The notes under the pieces: generated by a model
Seen by the model: the letters and a program-made list of their open reading frames with translations, nothing else
What the model was told of the DNA's origin: nothing
Database searches by the model: none
DNA from: Pasteurella canis
GTDB taxonomy: Bacteria; Pseudomonadota; Gammaproteobacteria; Enterobacterales; Pasteurellaceae
Length of the DNA: 64,000 nt
Assembly: GCF_900454865.1 (NCBI RefSeq)
Contig: NZ_UGTV01000015.1
Span: forward strand, 682,001-746,000
Reading direction: 5' to 3'
In this document: piece after piece, positions 52,295-61,368 of the stretch
How positions within the stretch are numbered: position 1 is the stretch's first letter
Layout of the letters: every line of letters starts with the position of its first letter
Translations under genes and position numbers: made by a program

Positions 52295-53890
52295 ATGAAA
52301 CTCACGACAAAACTTTCTTTAATTGCGGCTGGTTTATTTGCTATCAGTACTGTACAAGCCGCCAACAAAACATTCATTAATTGTGTGAGTCGCGCACCGA
52401 GTAGTTTCAGTCCCGCATTAGTAATGGAGGGAATTTCATATAATGCAAGCTCACAACAAGTTTATAACCGTTTAATTGAATTTAAGCGTGGTACCACAGA
52501 TATTGAACCTGCCCTTGCAGAAAGCTGGCAAATTAGTGATGATGGTTTAACCTATACCTTTAATTTACGTAAAGGCGTGAAATTCCATAGTACAAAGGAA
52601 TATAAACCGACACGTGAATTTAATGCTGACGATGTCCTTTTTTCTTTCCAACGCCAATTAGATAAATCTCATCCTTATCATGCTGTATCTAAAGGAACTT
52701 ACCCTTACTTTAATGCCATGAAGTTTCCAAAGCTACTCAAAGCAGTAGAGAAAGTGGATGATCACACAGTAAAAATCACTTTAAATAAACCTGATGCTAC
52801 TTTCTTAGCGAGTTTAGGTATGGATTTTATTTCTATTTATTCAGCAGAATATGCTGATAAAATGCTGAAAGCAGGTACGCCAGAAAAAGTTGATACAACA
52901 CCAATTGGAACAGGTCCTTTTATCTTTGCGGGATATCAATTGGAACAAAAAATTCGTTTTTTGGCTAACCCTGATTATTGGCAGCCTAAAGCTGATATTG
53001 ATCGCTTAATTTTTGATATCGTGCCTGATGCGGGAACTCGTTACGCTAAATTACAGTCAGGGGCTTGCGATATGATTGATTTCCCAAATATTGCAGATTT
53101 AGCCAAAATGAAAGCGGATCCAAAAGTACAATTAATGTCGAAAGAAGGGCTAAATATTGCTTATATCGCATTTAATACTGAAAAGGCGCCTTTTGATAAT
53201 GTTAAAGTACGTCAGGCGTTAAACTACGCAACTGATAAACAAGCCATTATTGATGTGGTATACCAAGGTGCGGGGGTTATCGCGAAAAATATTCTGCCAC
53301 CAACAATTTGGAGCTACAATGATGAAATACAAGACTACCCTTTTAACATTGAAAAAGCGAAACAATTATTAGCTGAAGCGGGCTATCCAAATGGGTTTGA
53401 AACAGAAATCTGGGTTCAGCCTGTGGTACGTGCTTCTAACCCTAATCCTCGTCGGATGGCTGAAGTAATTCAAAATGACTGGGCAAAAGCAGGAGTAAAA
53501 GCAAAATTAGTCAGCTATGAGTGGGGCGATTATATCAAACGAACTAAAGCTGGAGAATTAACAGCTGGTACTTACGGTTGGTCTGGAGATAATGGTGATC
53601 CTGATAATTTCTTATCACCGCTATTAGGCAGTGAAAATATTGGAAATAGTAATTATGCCCGTTGGCGTCATCCTGAATTTGATGCATTGTTAAACCAAGC
53701 AATTAGCTTATCAAATCAAGATGAACGCGCCGCCCTTTACAAACAAGCACAAGTGATTGCTAAAGAACAAGCACCTTGGATTACTATCGCTCATTCCATC
53801 ACAAACACAGCTTTGAGCCCAAGGGTAAAAGATTATAAACAAAGCCCATTTGGTTATAGTTATTTTTATGGCACTAAATTAGCAGACTAG
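52295..53890 (+). CDS. dppA: Periplasmic dipeptide-binding protein (DppA-like)
   Basis: A 531-residue family 5 solute-binding protein of an ABC importer. The signal peptide ends near residue 22-23 (ISTVQA-A); there is no lipobox, unlike haem-binding lipoprotein HbpA. Nearly every block of E. coli DppA is recognisable (PTREFNADDVLFSFQRQ, PIGTGPF, VRQALNYATDK, YQGAGVIAKNILPPT, WSGDNGDPDNF). One difference is the loss of the C-terminal disulfide cysteines. The permease genes dppBCDF are not adjacent. Related proteins can also bind haem or glutathione. The ribosome-binding site is GAGGAG. Confidence 0.9.
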   Translation: MKLTTKLSLIAAGLFAISTVQAANKTFINCVSRAPSSFSPALVMEGISYNASSQQVYNRLIEFKRGTTDIEPALAESWQISDDGLTYTFNLRKGVKFHSTKEYKPTREFNADDVLFSFQRQLDKSHPYHAVSKGTYPYFNAMKFPKLLKAVEKVDDHTVKITLNKPDATFLASLGMDFISIYSAEYADKMLKAGTPEKVDTTPIGTGPFIFAGYQLEQKIRFLANPDYWQPKADIDRLIFDIVPDAGTRYAKLQSGACDMIDFPNIADLAKMKADPKVQLMSKEGLNIAYIAFNTEKAPFDNVKVRQALNYATDKQAIIDVVYQGAGVIAKNILPPTIWSYNDEIQDYPFNIEKAKQLLAEAGYPNGFETEIWVQPVVRASNPNPRRMAEVIQNDWAKAGVKAKLVSYEWGDYIKRTKAGELTAGTYGWSGDNGDPDNFLSPLLGSENIGNSNYARWRHPEFDALLNQAISLSNQDERAALYKQAQVIAKEQAPWITIAHSITNTALSPRVKDYKQSPFGYSYFYGTKLAD

Positions 53891-53910
53891 CCAAAAATTT
53901 TGTAGAAATG

Positions 53911-53937
53911 ACCGCACTTTACTAGGTAAAGTGCGGT
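53911..53937 (+). terminator. Paired-uptake-signal terminator after dppA
   Basis: ACCGCACTTTAC-TAG-GTAAAGTGCGGT is a perfect 12-bp stem of two opposed uptake signals followed by TTGTTTTTTT. Confidence 0.93.
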
Positions 53938-54053
53938 TTGTTTTTTTACATCTATTTAGCTTAACCCTTGTTTTTAGTCTTTCATCATTTACAGAATCAT
54001 TTCTGTATATTGTAGAGTAGCTCTTTTGATGAGTAAATTGTAATAATAGGTCG

Positions 54054-55172
54054 CTATTTTTGTTCATTATGTGGCACTGGCAATACGATATTAAACTGCT
54101 GTCTTTCTATCTGTTCTGGCAGTTGGAAAACAATTTGAGATACATCACCAGTATAATAACGTGTTATTTGAAAATAGCGTTTGTCTTCGTCAACTTCTGG
54201 AGGGAAAGGCTGGCGAGCTTGAAAAAAATCTCTGATCTCTTTTTCTGTTTTGATTTTATCCATGTCTACTAAACGATGAACCTCTTTAAAAAGATTGGCT
54301 AATTGGCGGTGATATGACTTTTCATCATCAGTTAGTAAAGGATGTATACTTGAACCTATACTCAATAATGCACGCCCATCTTGATAAAAAGCATGCATAA
54401 TAACAGAACCTACCCTATTTTTAGGCAACCGATATGTCACGGCATTCCCCGTAATTTGAGTGAGGTGAATACTATCAAATTGCGTCTCAATTTTATCAGG
54501 CACTTGAGTAATTTTATAAGACTGATAGTGCTGTAAAGGTAAATCAACTTGGAAAGAAACTTGTTTTAATGTTTGATCACTCTCAATCACAACTTGGTCA
54601 TAAAAGCTATCTTTTGTCGCATAAACAGATTGCTCTATTTCTGACAAATGATGTTGTTCTAATTCTCCCTCAATATTCTTATCTGTAAAAATTTTTGAGG
54701 GTGATAAATAGTCAATATTTGTTTCACGAGAGCCATCCATTAACACCATCTCAGTTGGTGTAAAAATAGGGTGTAATTGAGTATTCCGATAAAAGTAATC
54801 AGGCTCTAAACCGAGTAACTTAGCTAATTTGTAGCTTTCTTTAGGGATATTAAAAAAATAATAAGGATATTTATAATCGATATGACTTTGCTTTTGCATG
54901 AAAAATTGATTTATTTCCTCGCTATCTATTTGTTTTTTAGCAGGAAGCACAATGAAATTATGTTCATCTTTAGGATCAAACTTTTTTATTGGCCTAACGG
55001 GTTGAATTTCGATTGGGTTAAGCGAATCACTATTCGCAATTTGCGTCATATATTCAAAGGATGATTGTAATCGTGCTAATAAATGTTGCTTATCTTCCAT
55101 TTTTGCCTGAGCGGATATAGACATACAAAATGATAAATACAATACATAGTTCAATTTTCTTAAAAGACGCAT
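54054..55172 (-). CDS. Exported protein of unknown function
   Basis: A 372-residue protein with a probable signal peptide (MRLLRKLNYVLYLSFCMSISAQA, cleavage near residue 23). The mature part has no cysteines and no transmembrane helix, so it is probably periplasmic. Visible features are an N-terminal helix, a central beta-rich part (SFQVDLPLQHYQSYKITQVP) and a C-terminal beta-rich end (YFQITRYYTGDVSQIVFQLPEQ). I do not recognise the family. It stands alone between dppA and the fructosamine-kinase gene. Confidence 0.8.
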   Translation of the reverse strand: MRLLRKLNYVLYLSFCMSISAQAKMEDKQHLLARLQSSFEYMTQIANSDSLNPIEIQPVRPIKKFDPKDEHNFIVLPAKKQIDSEEINQFFMQKQSHIDYKYPYYFFNIPKESYKLAKLLGLEPDYFYRNTQLHPIFTPTEMVLMDGSRETNIDYLSPSKIFTDKNIEGELEQHHLSEIEQSVYATKDSFYDQVVIESDQTLKQVSFQVDLPLQHYQSYKITQVPDKIETQFDSIHLTQITGNAVTYRLPKNRVGSVIMHAFYQDGRALLSIGSSIHPLLTDDEKSYHRQLANLFKEVHRLVDMDKIKTEKEIRDFFQARQPFPPEVDEDKRYFQITRYYTGDVSQIVFQLPEQIERQQFNIVLPVPHNEQK

Positions 55173-55444
55173 AATCTCTCCTAAAGCATAAAATTAAGTG
55201 TATATATACAACAAAAATGTCACTCAAGCACTGATTTATTCCATCTCTTTTAATGAATTTACATTCATTCTGTTATCAATTGACAATAACAAAACATCTT
55301 TTCGTTTTTAAAAGAAAAAACACTTTTCTACGATAAAATAGATTAAAACTAGCATTAAAAGTAAAGAACTTTGATATCTATCACAGTAATTTTTCATTAA
55401 TCTTTTACACTATCAATGAAATATTTTCAATATCGGAGGGTGCT

Positions 55445-56311
55445 ATGTGGAAACATGTTTCTCAAGTATTGGCTGATCAATTCGGTGCCTACTATTCAAT
55501 TAAACATAAAGAAAAAATTCACACGGGTGAAATGCATGAGGCTTGGATTATTGATGATGGCATCCAACCTGTTTTTGTCAAAGTGAATGATAAAACATTT
55601 CGGTCTATGTTCCGTGCTGAAGCTGATCAGCTCACCCTCCTTGCTAAAACAGATACCATAAAAGTGCCTAATGTTTATACTGTAGGCTGTTCACATACAC
55701 ACAGTTTTTTACTATTAGAAGCCTTAAATTTAAATAAAAATAATTCTGCCCAAGCGATGGCTAGATTTGGTGAACAACTTGCTAAATTGCATCTGATTAA
55801 AGGTTCAGAAAATTATGGTTTAGATTTTGACACTTGGCTTGGACCAGAATATCAACCGAATGAATGGAAAGATAATTGGGCCAAATTTTTTAGTGAACAA
55901 CGTATTGGTTGGCAATTACAATTATGCAGAGAAAAGCAATTAGATTTTGGTAATATTGATGTAATAGTTAATAAAGTGGCTGAATTACTCACTAAGCATA
56001 AACCAGTTCCTTCACTCTTACACGGTAATTTATGGATTGAAAATTGTGCCAGTGTAAATGATCAAATCGTGACTTACGATCCTGCTTGTTATTGGGGAGA
56101 CAGAGAATGTGATTTGGCTTTCAGTGAGCTATTTGAGCCTTTCCCGATACAATTTTATGAAAATTATGACCGCACTTATCCCATTGAAGAAGGATATAAA
56201 GAGCGTAAAGCGATTTATCAACTCTATTATTTGCTGAATTTTAGTCATCGCTTTCACCGACATTATGTTGAACTCACTAAAAAATTTATTCATGATTTAT
56301 TAGCAAATTAA
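55445..56311 (+). CDS. Fructosamine/ketosamine-3-kinase family protein with altered catalytic site
   Basis: A 288-residue homologue of E. coli YniA (FN3K family), which phosphorylates ketoamines to repair glycated proteins. FVKVNDK, EADQLTLLAK, EQRIGWQLQL and DPACYWGDRECDLAF all match. The catalytic-loop HGDLW motif reads HGNLW: the aspartate that acts as base is Asn195. The metal-binding Asp of DPACYWGD is retained. This may be a lineage-specific change of function or an inactive form. The ribosome-binding site GGAGGG is strong. Confidence 0.88.
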   Translation: MWKHVSQVLADQFGAYYSIKHKEKIHTGEMHEAWIIDDGIQPVFVKVNDKTFRSMFRAEADQLTLLAKTDTIKVPNVYTVGCSHTHSFLLLEALNLNKNNSAQAMARFGEQLAKLHLIKGSENYGLDFDTWLGPEYQPNEWKDNWAKFFSEQRIGWQLQLCREKQLDFGNIDVIVNKVAELLTKHKPVPSLLHGNLWIENCASVNDQIVTYDPACYWGDRECDLAFSELFEPFPIQFYENYDRTYPIEEGYKERKAIYQLYYLLNFSHRFHRHYVELTKKFIHDLLAN

Positions 56312-56327
56312 CTTGATACTCATAAGC

Positions 56328-56355
56328 AAAAGGCTCTTCGTATGAAGAGCCTTTT
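56328..56355 (+). terminator. Terminator after the fructosamine-kinase gene
   Basis: AAAAGGCTCTTC-GTAT-GAAGAGCCTTTT is a 12-bp stem with T-rich tail. Confidence 0.92.
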
Positions 56356-56444
56356 ATTTATTATAGCTAGACAAAGTCTAGCTATAAAAACCATACGCTT
56401 TGCGTATGGAACAGAAAAGCTTAAGCGGTGAGCAGAAAAAAACA

Positions 56445-56494
56445 TCCTCCTATAATGAACAAGGCTGACAACCAAAATTCAACATATAGGAGGA
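56445..56494 (+). promoter_or_regulatory. Hairpin masking the ribosome-binding site of the IS200 transposase
   Basis: TCCTCCTATA (56445-56454) and TATAGGAGGA (56485-56494) are perfect 10-base complements. The right arm contains the GGAGG site 7 bases before the transposase ATG, so folding would block translation. The same strategy is known for Salmonella IS200. Confidence 0.85.
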
Positions 56495-56500
56495 TAAGTC

Positions 56501-56965
56501 ATGGCAAGTAAATCCAATGACGATTCAAGTCTATCACACACAAGATGGAACTGTAAGTACCACATAGTCTTTATCCCTAAGTATAGGAGAAAAGCAATTT
56601 ATGGAAAATTGCGAGTTGATATAGGAGGGATACTAAGACAATTATGTCACTACAAGAATGTAGAGATAATAGAGGCATATGCAATGAAAGATCATATCCA
56701 TATGCTGTTAAGGATACCTCCAAAACTGGCCGTTTCAAGTTTTATGGGGTATTTAAAAGGTAAGTCATCGCTAATGATATTTGAAAGACATGCAAATTTA
56801 AAATATAAGTATGGGAATCGAAATTTTTGGGCGAAAGGCTATTATGTAAGTACAGTAGGTTTAAATACAAAAATTGTAGAGGAATATATCCGAAATCAGG
56901 AAAAGGAAGATATGATTCAGGATAATTTATCGAAGAAAGAATATATGGACCCCTTTAAGGGGTAG
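56501..56965 (+). CDS. tnpA: IS200/IS605-family transposase TnpA
   Basis: A 154-residue Y1 HUH transposase that moves single-stranded DNA. The HUH pair is His65 and His67 in KDHIHMLL. The catalytic tyrosine is Tyr129 with Gln133 in the helix VEEYIRNQ. FMGYLKGKSSLMIFE and NRNFWAKGYYV are IS200 signatures. The frame is intact from end to end, and no TnpB partner is present, as in IS200 itself. Confidence 0.95.
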   Translation: MASKSNDDSSLSHTRWNCKYHIVFIPKYRRKAIYGKLRVDIGGILRQLCHYKNVEIIEAYAMKDHIHMLLRIPPKLAVSSFMGYLKGKSSLMIFERHANLKYKYGNRNFWAKGYYVSTVGLNTKIVEEYIRNQEKEDMIQDNLSKKEYMDPFKG

Positions 56966-57052
56966 GCAACAGAGTTATTGAACGGTTGTCAGACTTCACA
57001 TGCCCCTTGAGGGGCATGTGAAGTACTAGGCCCTTATAGGGTGGCCTAAAAA

Positions 57053-57071
57053 CCGCCCGTTTTACGGGCGG
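57053..57071 (-). terminator. Terminator of the OmpA-type lipoprotein gene
   Basis: CCGCCCG-TTTTA-CGGGCGG is followed on the minus strand by TTTTTAGG. Confidence 0.8.
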
Positions 57072-57095
57072 ATTGTTATTCAAAAAACACTTAGT

Positions 57096-57914
57096 TTATT
57101 TTCTATAAAGTGGCGCTGGACCTGTTGTACCTGCTTCCATACCTTGTGTATTTTGTTTTAATGTTGTACCTGAAGCGGTAATTTCTACACGACGGTTAGG
57201 GCGTAAACAATCTCTTAATTCAGCACCTTGTACACCGTCACAAGCTTTTACTTGCTGTGCTTTACCATAACCTACAGCATGGATGTTCGCATCAACACCT
57301 TGCTCAATTAAGCGTGCTTTAACACGATCTGCACGGCGTTGAGAAAGTTTTAAGTTATATGACTCTGAACCTAAACGGTCTGTATAACCAGCAACTTTCA
57401 CTTCTTTTGCTGAAGATGATTTTAATTGTGCAGCTACACTATCAACGACTTCTTTACCTTTTTCAGTTAATGCATCTTTATTAAAATCAAATAAGAAATC
57501 ACCACTTAAACTAAACGCTGAATTACCATTACAACCATTTGGATACCAGAAGAAGCTTTGTGCATTCATGTTTTTATCAAATAGGATTTTGTATTGGCAA
57601 ACTTTGTGTACACCATTTTCACGATAATTAAACACATAGTCCCATTCACGAACGCCATAAAGTCCTTCAGCAAAGTGTGGACGACCAATCAAGTTATAAA
57701 GTTCATCTTTATTCATACCACGTTCAATCATACGAACATTATCCCAGTTTGGCCAAGAACCAAATTGGCTACCATCGTGATTGAATACTGACTCATCAAT
57801 TTTTGGCCAAACCAAATTATCTGATGTGCCTTCATCAGTTATCTTGCTTAAGTTACCACACGCAACTAATGTTGTTGCAGCAACAGCGGTTAATAAAAAA
57901 CGTGATAATTTCAT
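57096..57914 (-). CDS. Outer-membrane lipoprotein with BamE-like and OmpA domains
   Basis: A 272-residue lipoprotein. The lipobox LVAC places the lipid on Cys19. A BamE/SmpA-like segment (about 45-120, RGMNKDELYNLIGRPHF) precedes an OmpA peptidoglycan-binding domain (about 140-245, with DFNKDALTEKGKEVVDSVA and YNLKLSQRRADRVKARL). It probably anchors the outer membrane to murein. The start MKLSRFLL is preferred to one 24 bases upstream because it opens the signal peptide directly. Confidence 0.9.
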   Translation of the reverse strand: MKLSRFLLTAVAATTLVACGNLSKITDEGTSDNLVWPKIDESVFNHDGSQFGSWPNWDNVRMIERGMNKDELYNLIGRPHFAEGLYGVREWDYVFNYRENGVHKVCQYKILFDKNMNAQSFFWYPNGCNGNSAFSLSGDFLFDFNKDALTEKGKEVVDSVAAQLKSSSAKEVKVAGYTDRLGSESYNLKLSQRRADRVKARLIEQGVDANIHAVGYGKAQQVKACDGVQGAELRDCLRPNRRVEITASGTTLKQNTQGMEAGTTGPAPLYRK

Positions 57915-58182
57915 ATGTGTTACCTTAGTTCCTTTCATTGTTGGAAATCGTCATTCTCATAATCACAGCAAATAAGTTTAGGGAGTGACTCTTAATAAAA
58001 CTTCTCTTTTTTACCTTTAGCTTTTCACGGAATAACTAGAGATATTGAAATTGTTCAAAATTCGACTCAATATAGTAAGTCGTATTATTCACAAAGTAAA
58101 CTAATAAATCTCTAATATTTCACAACATTTAGTCAAGTAATGTAAAGCTGGTTAAGCTAAAGTAATGCAATGTGAAGTGCGA

Positions 58183-59241
58183 TTAAAGTAATGTACTATC
58201 ATTTCGTTTTAACCAGCGCAATAAAACATTTTCTACACTTTCTTCTACTTGTTTACCAAATTTTTGCATGAGTGATTTTTTAATTGAATATTTTACAGAT
58301 AATACTGTTTTATCTTTCATCGCCTCTAAGATTAATTCATCACTTGTTGCAATATGATCAATTAAATTCAGTGCGAGAGCCTGTTCACCAAACCAATGTT
58401 CTCCTGTGGCTACTTTATTAATATCTAAGTTTGGTCTATTTGTTAAAACAAATTGTTTAAAAAGTTGATGGGTTTCTTCGAGTTCTTGTTGAAATTTTTG
58501 TTTACCTTTTTCAGTATTTTCACCTAACATTGTCATAGTGCGCTTATATTCTCCAGCTGTCATTACATCTACATCCACATCATGCTTTTTCAAAAAACGA
58601 TGGATATTCGGGATTTGTGCAACGACACCAACAGAACCTATAATGGCAAAAGGAGCAGCAACAATTTTATCGGCGACACAAGCCATCATATAACCACCAC
58701 TTGCAGCGACTTTATCGACCGCGACAGTAAGTTTAATTCCGTGTTGTTTTAAGCGAGCTAATTGTGATGAGGCTAAACCATAACCGTGGACAACACCACC
58801 AGGGCTTTCTAAGCGTAATAATACTTCATCTTCTGGCTTAGCTGCACCAATAATTGCACTAATTTCCTCACGTAATGCTTTCGTTTCTGACGCCATAATA
58901 TCACCAGTAAACGTTAAAACATATAAATGAGGTTTACGTTCTATATCGATCTCTTTTTCTTTTTTACGTTTTACTTTTTCTATTTTTGCTTTTTCTTTAT
59001 CTGTCTTTTTCTGTGCTTTTTCGACTTGTTTAAGTGCATCTTCGCTTAAATGAAAATCACGTAATTTCTTTGTATTATCATTGTAATCCTGTGATAGATC
59101 CGTAATGAGTAATTCCCCTTGTGCTTTCGCTTTGTGCTGTTTTAAAACAAAAATCATAAATCCAATACCAGCAATAACTAATAAAATTGTTAAAATTTCC
59201 AATATAAATACGGCATAACCTGCGGCAATTTCAGACCACAT
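58183..59241 (-). CDS. sohB: Probable protease SohB
   Basis: An inner-membrane S49 serine peptidase, 352 residues. One N-terminal helix (about 8-32) is followed by a basic, lysine-rich linker (about 70-100) and the S49 domain. The nucleophile is in VDKVAASGGYMMACVAD and the general-base lysine in AGEYKRTMTMLGENTEKGKQK. A second S49 protease, sppA, is in the same window. Confidence 0.95.
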   Translation of the reverse strand: MWSEIAAGYAVFILEILTILLVIAGIGFMIFVLKQHKAKAQGELLITDLSQDYNDNTKKLRDFHLSEDALKQVEKAQKKTDKEKAKIEKVKRKKEKEIDIERKPHLYVLTFTGDIMASETKALREEISAIIGAAKPEDEVLLRLESPGGVVHGYGLASSQLARLKQHGIKLTVAVDKVAASGGYMMACVADKIVAAPFAIIGSVGVVAQIPNIHRFLKKHDVDVDVMTAGEYKRTMTMLGENTEKGKQKFQQELEETHQLFKQFVLTNRPNLDINKVATGEHWFGEQALALNLIDHIATSDELILEAMKDKTVLSVKYSIKKSLMQKFGKQVEESVENVLLRWLKRNDSTLL

Positions 59242-59434
59242 AAGATTCCCTCTTAATGTAAATAAGTAAAATAAGAGAATTTATAATAGCGAGTTCACAA
59301 TAAAGTGCAATTTATATCATCATTATTTACTTTTTATTGATAATTTTTTTCTAAAAATACTATTTATTTCGAAATAATAAAGCATATAATGACATTCCTT
59401 TATATTCCATTACAGCAAAAAGGATATTTATCAT

Positions 59435-60025
59435 ATGAAAAATGTATTAGTGTTAAAATCAAGTATTTTAGCTGGCTACTCTCAAAGTAACCAACTTTCA
59501 GATTATTTTGTTTCAAAATTAAACGATGTTAATGTCATTGAGCGCGATATCGCAGCAAAAACATTACCTTACTTTGATGGTGTTGCAGTTAACGCATTAA
59601 GAGGTCAGCCAAATACAGATGAAGACAAAGCACTTTTAGCACTTTCTGATGAATTAGTTGCTGAATTAAAAAATGCTGATGTTATTGTATTCAACGCACC
59701 AATGTATAACTTCAATATTCCTGCACAGCTAAAAAGCTACTTTGATTTCATCGCTCGTCCAGGTGTAACTTTCCAATACAGCTCAAATGGCCCAGAAGGT
59801 CTTGTAAAAGGTAAAAAAGCAATTGTTATCACTACAACAGGTGGTATGCACAAAGGTCAAGCAACAGATATCGTTGCCTCTTATATGAAAATTATGTTAA
59901 GTTTTGTTGGTATCACAGATGTTCAATTTGTTTACGCAGAAGGTTTTGGTCTAGGCGAAGAAGCAGTTACTAAAGCACAAACTCAAGCAAAAGCAGAACT
60001 TGATCAAATCGCAAGTACATTCTAA
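59435..60025 (+). CDS. azoR: FMN-dependent NADH:azo/quinone oxidoreductase
   Basis: A flavodoxin-fold reductase of the AzoR/AcpD family, 196 residues. FMN-binding blocks are [15 protein letters not shown] near the N-terminus, [19 protein letters not shown] and TTTGGM. It reduces quinones and azo dyes with NADH and may protect against electrophiles. A weak AAAAGGATATTT site precedes the ATG. Confidence 0.93.
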   Translation: MKNVLVLKSSILAGYSQSNQLSDYFVSKLNDVNVIERDIAAKTLPYFDGVAVNALRGQPNTDEDKALLALSDELVAELKNADVIVFNAPMYNFNIPAQLKSYFDFIARPGVTFQYSSNGPEGLVKGKKAIVITTTGGMHKGQATDIVASYMKIMLSFVGITDVQFVYAEGFGLGEEAVTKAQTQAKAELDQIASTF

Positions 60026-60460
60026 TTTTTAAAGGCAGTATTAAAAGCTGCCTTTTCTTTTACCCCATCCTAATCTCCTCCACTATAACGTATTTATTCG
60101 GCTATTTATATTATTGCTCATTACACCAAGCTTTATCTTATCGACCTTATTTAGTTTAACTTTGTACGATTTTTAGTAATTTAGGTCCACTAATGAATCC
60201 TACAAAACCGAAAAGATCACTTTTAGGCGCGTATTCGCTTGAATTAATTAAAGCCTATGCATAACAGTAGCTTACCAACATACGGTTATTGTACATGATA
60301 CAGACTGAGATGAAGTCGCCTGTATGTTAAAATACAAGCAGCTGAGGTTAAAGAAAGACAGATTGAATATTGTCGCTTATATCAAGTAGGCATGAAAGAT
60401 GTAAAAAAAATTGCTATGATGTTCTAACGTATTTTAGCAAATGAAATTATAGGAGGAACA
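60026..60460 (+). other. Intergenic region with a terminator and decayed coding traces
   Basis: A terminator for azoR lies at 60031-60055 (AAAGGCAG/CTGCCTTT then TCTTTT). Beyond it no complete gene is present. Short open stretches in different frames, such as MNPTKPKRSLLGAYSLELIK (from 60193) and VKERQIEYCRLYQVGMKDVKKI (ending near 60426), look like parts of a broken gene. Their origin is not recognised. Confidence 0.5.
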
Positions 60461-61216
60461 ATGCAAAAAATCGCATTAGTAACAGGTGCCAGTGCTGGAT
60501 TTGGTTCGGCTATTTGTCGTACATTAGTGGAACATGGTTATAAAGTAATTGGTACCGCTCGACGTGTCGATCGTCTGACTGAACTTCATCGTGAATTAGG
60601 TGAAGATTTTTACCCACTTGCTTTTGATGTATCTGATCTACAAGCAACAGAACAGGCACTACAAAGCTTACCTCAAGCATGGCAACATATTGATTTACTA
60701 GTAAACAATGCAGGATTAGCATTAGGGCTAGAACGCGCGGATCAAGTTGATTTAGCGGATTGGGAACAGATGATTAACACTAATGTGAAAGGGTTAGTCA
60801 CGATGACACGTTTAATTCTCCCTAAAATGGTGGAACGTAACACAGGCCATATTATCAATATGGGATCAATTGCTGGAACTTATCCTTACCCTGGTGGCAA
60901 TGTGTATGGAGCAACAAAAGCCTTTGTAAAACAATTTAGTTTAAATTTACGCGCAGACTTAATTGGAACTGCTATTCGTGTTACTAACATTGAACCTGGA
61001 CTGTGTGGTGGTACAGAATTTTCACATGTTCGTTTTAAAGGTGATGATCAACGTGTAGAAAAATTATATGAGAATGTCGAATTTATTCGTGCTGAAGATA
61101 TCGCGAATATTGTTCTTTGGGCGAATCAACAACCAGCTCATGTTAATATTAACCGTATTGAAGTCATGCCTGTTGCCCAAAGCAGTGCGGCGCTACAAGT
61201 AGCCAGAAAACAATAA
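60461..61216 (+). CDS. ydfG: NADP-dependent 3-hydroxy acid dehydrogenase (SDR family)
   Basis: A classical short-chain dehydrogenase, 251 residues. The cofactor motif TGASAGFGSAI is at residues 8-18, NNAG at about 86-89, and the catalytic Ser and YxxxK are in INMGSIAG and VYGATKAF. E. coli YdfG oxidises serine and allo-threonine and reduces malonic semialdehyde. AGGAGGA precedes the ATG. It is upstream of trpB, separated by its own operator region. Confidence 0.94.
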   Translation: MQKIALVTGASAGFGSAICRTLVEHGYKVIGTARRVDRLTELHRELGEDFYPLAFDVSDLQATEQALQSLPQAWQHIDLLVNNAGLALGLERADQVDLADWEQMINTNVKGLVTMTRLILPKMVERNTGHIINMGSIAGTYPYPGGNVYGATKAFVKQFSLNLRADLIGTAIRVTNIEPGLCGGTEFSHVRFKGDDQRVEKLYENVEFIRAEDIANIVLWANQQPAHVNINRIEVMPVAQSSAALQVARKQ

Positions 61217-61301
61217 TCCCTACCTTATTACAACTCATAGAAGATTTATTTAGTTTGTGTTTGTAAAAATAAGCTGAATAAATCTTCTTTTCAAAAAACA
61301 C

Positions 61302-61335
61302 TTGCTTTTTTATTTATGTACTAGTTTAATAGTTC
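61302..61335 (+). promoter_or_regulatory. trpBA promoter with TrpR-type operator
   Basis: -35 TTGCTT (61302-61307) and -10 TTTAAT (61325-61330) are spaced by 17 bases. Overlapping the -10, GTACTAGTTTAATAGTTC (61318-61335) matches the E. coli-type operator GTACTAGTTAACTAGTAC at 15 of 18 positions. Tryptophan-dependent repression of trpBA is therefore likely. Confidence 0.8.
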
Positions 61336-61368
61336 TTGTTAATTATTATAAATATAGGAATGTTATTC

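Larger units (their letters stand above)
56362..57048 (+). mobile_element. IS200-type insertion element (ends approximate)
   Basis: About 0.7 kb, the size of IS200. It lacks terminal inverted repeats but has subterminal hairpins, as expected for single-strand transposition: TATAGCTAGAC/GTCTAGCTATA (56362-56386) and CCATACGC/GCGTATGG (56391-56409) on the left, CTTCACATGCCCC/GGGGCATGTGAAG (56994-57023) on the right. It lies between two intergenic terminators and breaks no gene. The exact tips cannot be set without a second copy. Confidence 0.8.
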
